A stretch of DNA of 5,574 nucleotides from an uncultured Blautia sp. (GTDB lineage: Bacteria; Bacillota; Clostridia; Lachnospirales; Lachnospiraceae). The stretch covers positions 1 through 5,574 of the forward strand of contig CAAFRY010000029.1 in assembly GCA_900765525.1 (NCBI GenBank). Direction: 5' to 3'. Below are positions 5,476 to 5,574 of the stretch, in pieces. Below the pieces are notes generated by a model. That model made no database searches and was not told the origin of the DNA. It saw only the letters and a program-made list of their open reading frames with translations. Numbering within the stretch: the first letter of the stretch is position 1; every line of letters starts with the position of its first letter. The position numbers and the translations under genes were made by a program.

Positions 5476-5508
5476 TGAAACGAAAATATTTCGAAATTGA
5501 AACAAAAT
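5476..5508. promoter_or_regulatory. Palindrome and direct repeats in the HAD-GDPD leader, possible operator
   Basis: ATTTCGAAAT (5488-5497) is a perfect 10-bp palindrome. It overlaps a second one, CGAAA-ATA-TTTCG (5481-5493). Both are flanked by direct repeats TGAAACGAAAAT (5476-5487) and TGAAACAAAAT (5498-5508), which start 22 bases apart, about two helical turns. The block lies between the predicted promoter (5526-5554) and the ribosome binding site of the HAD gene, where a repressor could act. The DNA here is very AT-rich, so chance repeats are possible. Confidence 0.35.
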
Positions 5509-5525
5509 GAAAGAATGATATATAG

Positions 5526-5554
5526 ATTATAGGTAAAAAGAAAGAAAAATGCAA
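5526..5554 (-). promoter_or_regulatory. Predicted promoter of the HAD-GDPD operon
   Basis: On the minus strand TTGCAT (5554-5549) and a perfect TATAAT (5531-5526) are separated by 17 bases. Transcription would start near 5519, giving a leader of about 66 bases. The -35 box matches the consensus at three positions; the -10 box and the spacing are ideal. The same transcript could continue into the ATPase gene, since no terminator is visible after the GDPD gene. Confidence 0.65.
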
Positions 5555-5574
5555 GAATAAAACAAAATATAAAA

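Overview
The window looks like chromosomal DNA of a Gram-positive gut Clostridia-type bacterium, most likely Lachnospiraceae. This is inferred from moderately low GC, strong AGGAGG-like ribosome binding sites, the sequence style of the MATE pump, and an Rpn-family nuclease tail of a type common in that group. No rRNA, tRNA, CRISPR array, insertion sequence or attachment site is visible.

Layout. The left edge (1-216, +) holds the last 71 codons of an Rpn/PD-(D/E)XK nuclease gene that begins outside the window. A 332-base non-coding stretch follows. It carries a good sigma-70-type promoter match, three successive hairpins, a second (extended -10) promoter, a perfect 12-bp palindrome and a possible short leader ORF. 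It leads into a complete MATE-family multidrug/cation antiporter gene (549-1907, +, TTG start). A strong hairpin (1910-1945) separates it from a convergent gene on the minus strand. That gene (3831-1975) encodes a 618-residue ABC-type ATPase fused to a TOPRIM nuclease-like domain (OLD-like architecture), with an unusual cysteine cluster inserted in the ATPase half. Upstream of it on the same strand lies a more AT-rich two-gene unit. A eukaryotic-phosphomannomutase-like HAD-IIB protein (5453-4725) is followed 17 bases later by a cytoplasmic glycerophosphodiester phosphodiesterase (4707-3922). A well-formed promoter and a small palindrome/direct-repeat region sit in front of this pair at the right edge.

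How the genes relate. The HAD and GDPD genes almost certainly form one operon. Together they could break down a glycerophosphodiester and then handle the phosphorylated product; the substrate is not identifiable from sequence. The ATPase-TOPRIM protein is of a type linked to phage defence (OLD, GajA of Gabija, PARIS), but no helicase partner is present, so here it stands alone or as a fused system. It may share transcription with the HAD-GDPD unit, because no terminator is visible in the 90-base gap. Rpn proteins are also linked to defence and DNA recombination, so the window may be an accessory region, but the evidence is only two genes. The most interesting items are the cysteine-bearing ATPase-TOPRIM protein, the PMM-like HAD protein that has lost most phosphosugar-binding arginines, and the structured leader region between the Rpn and MATE genes.
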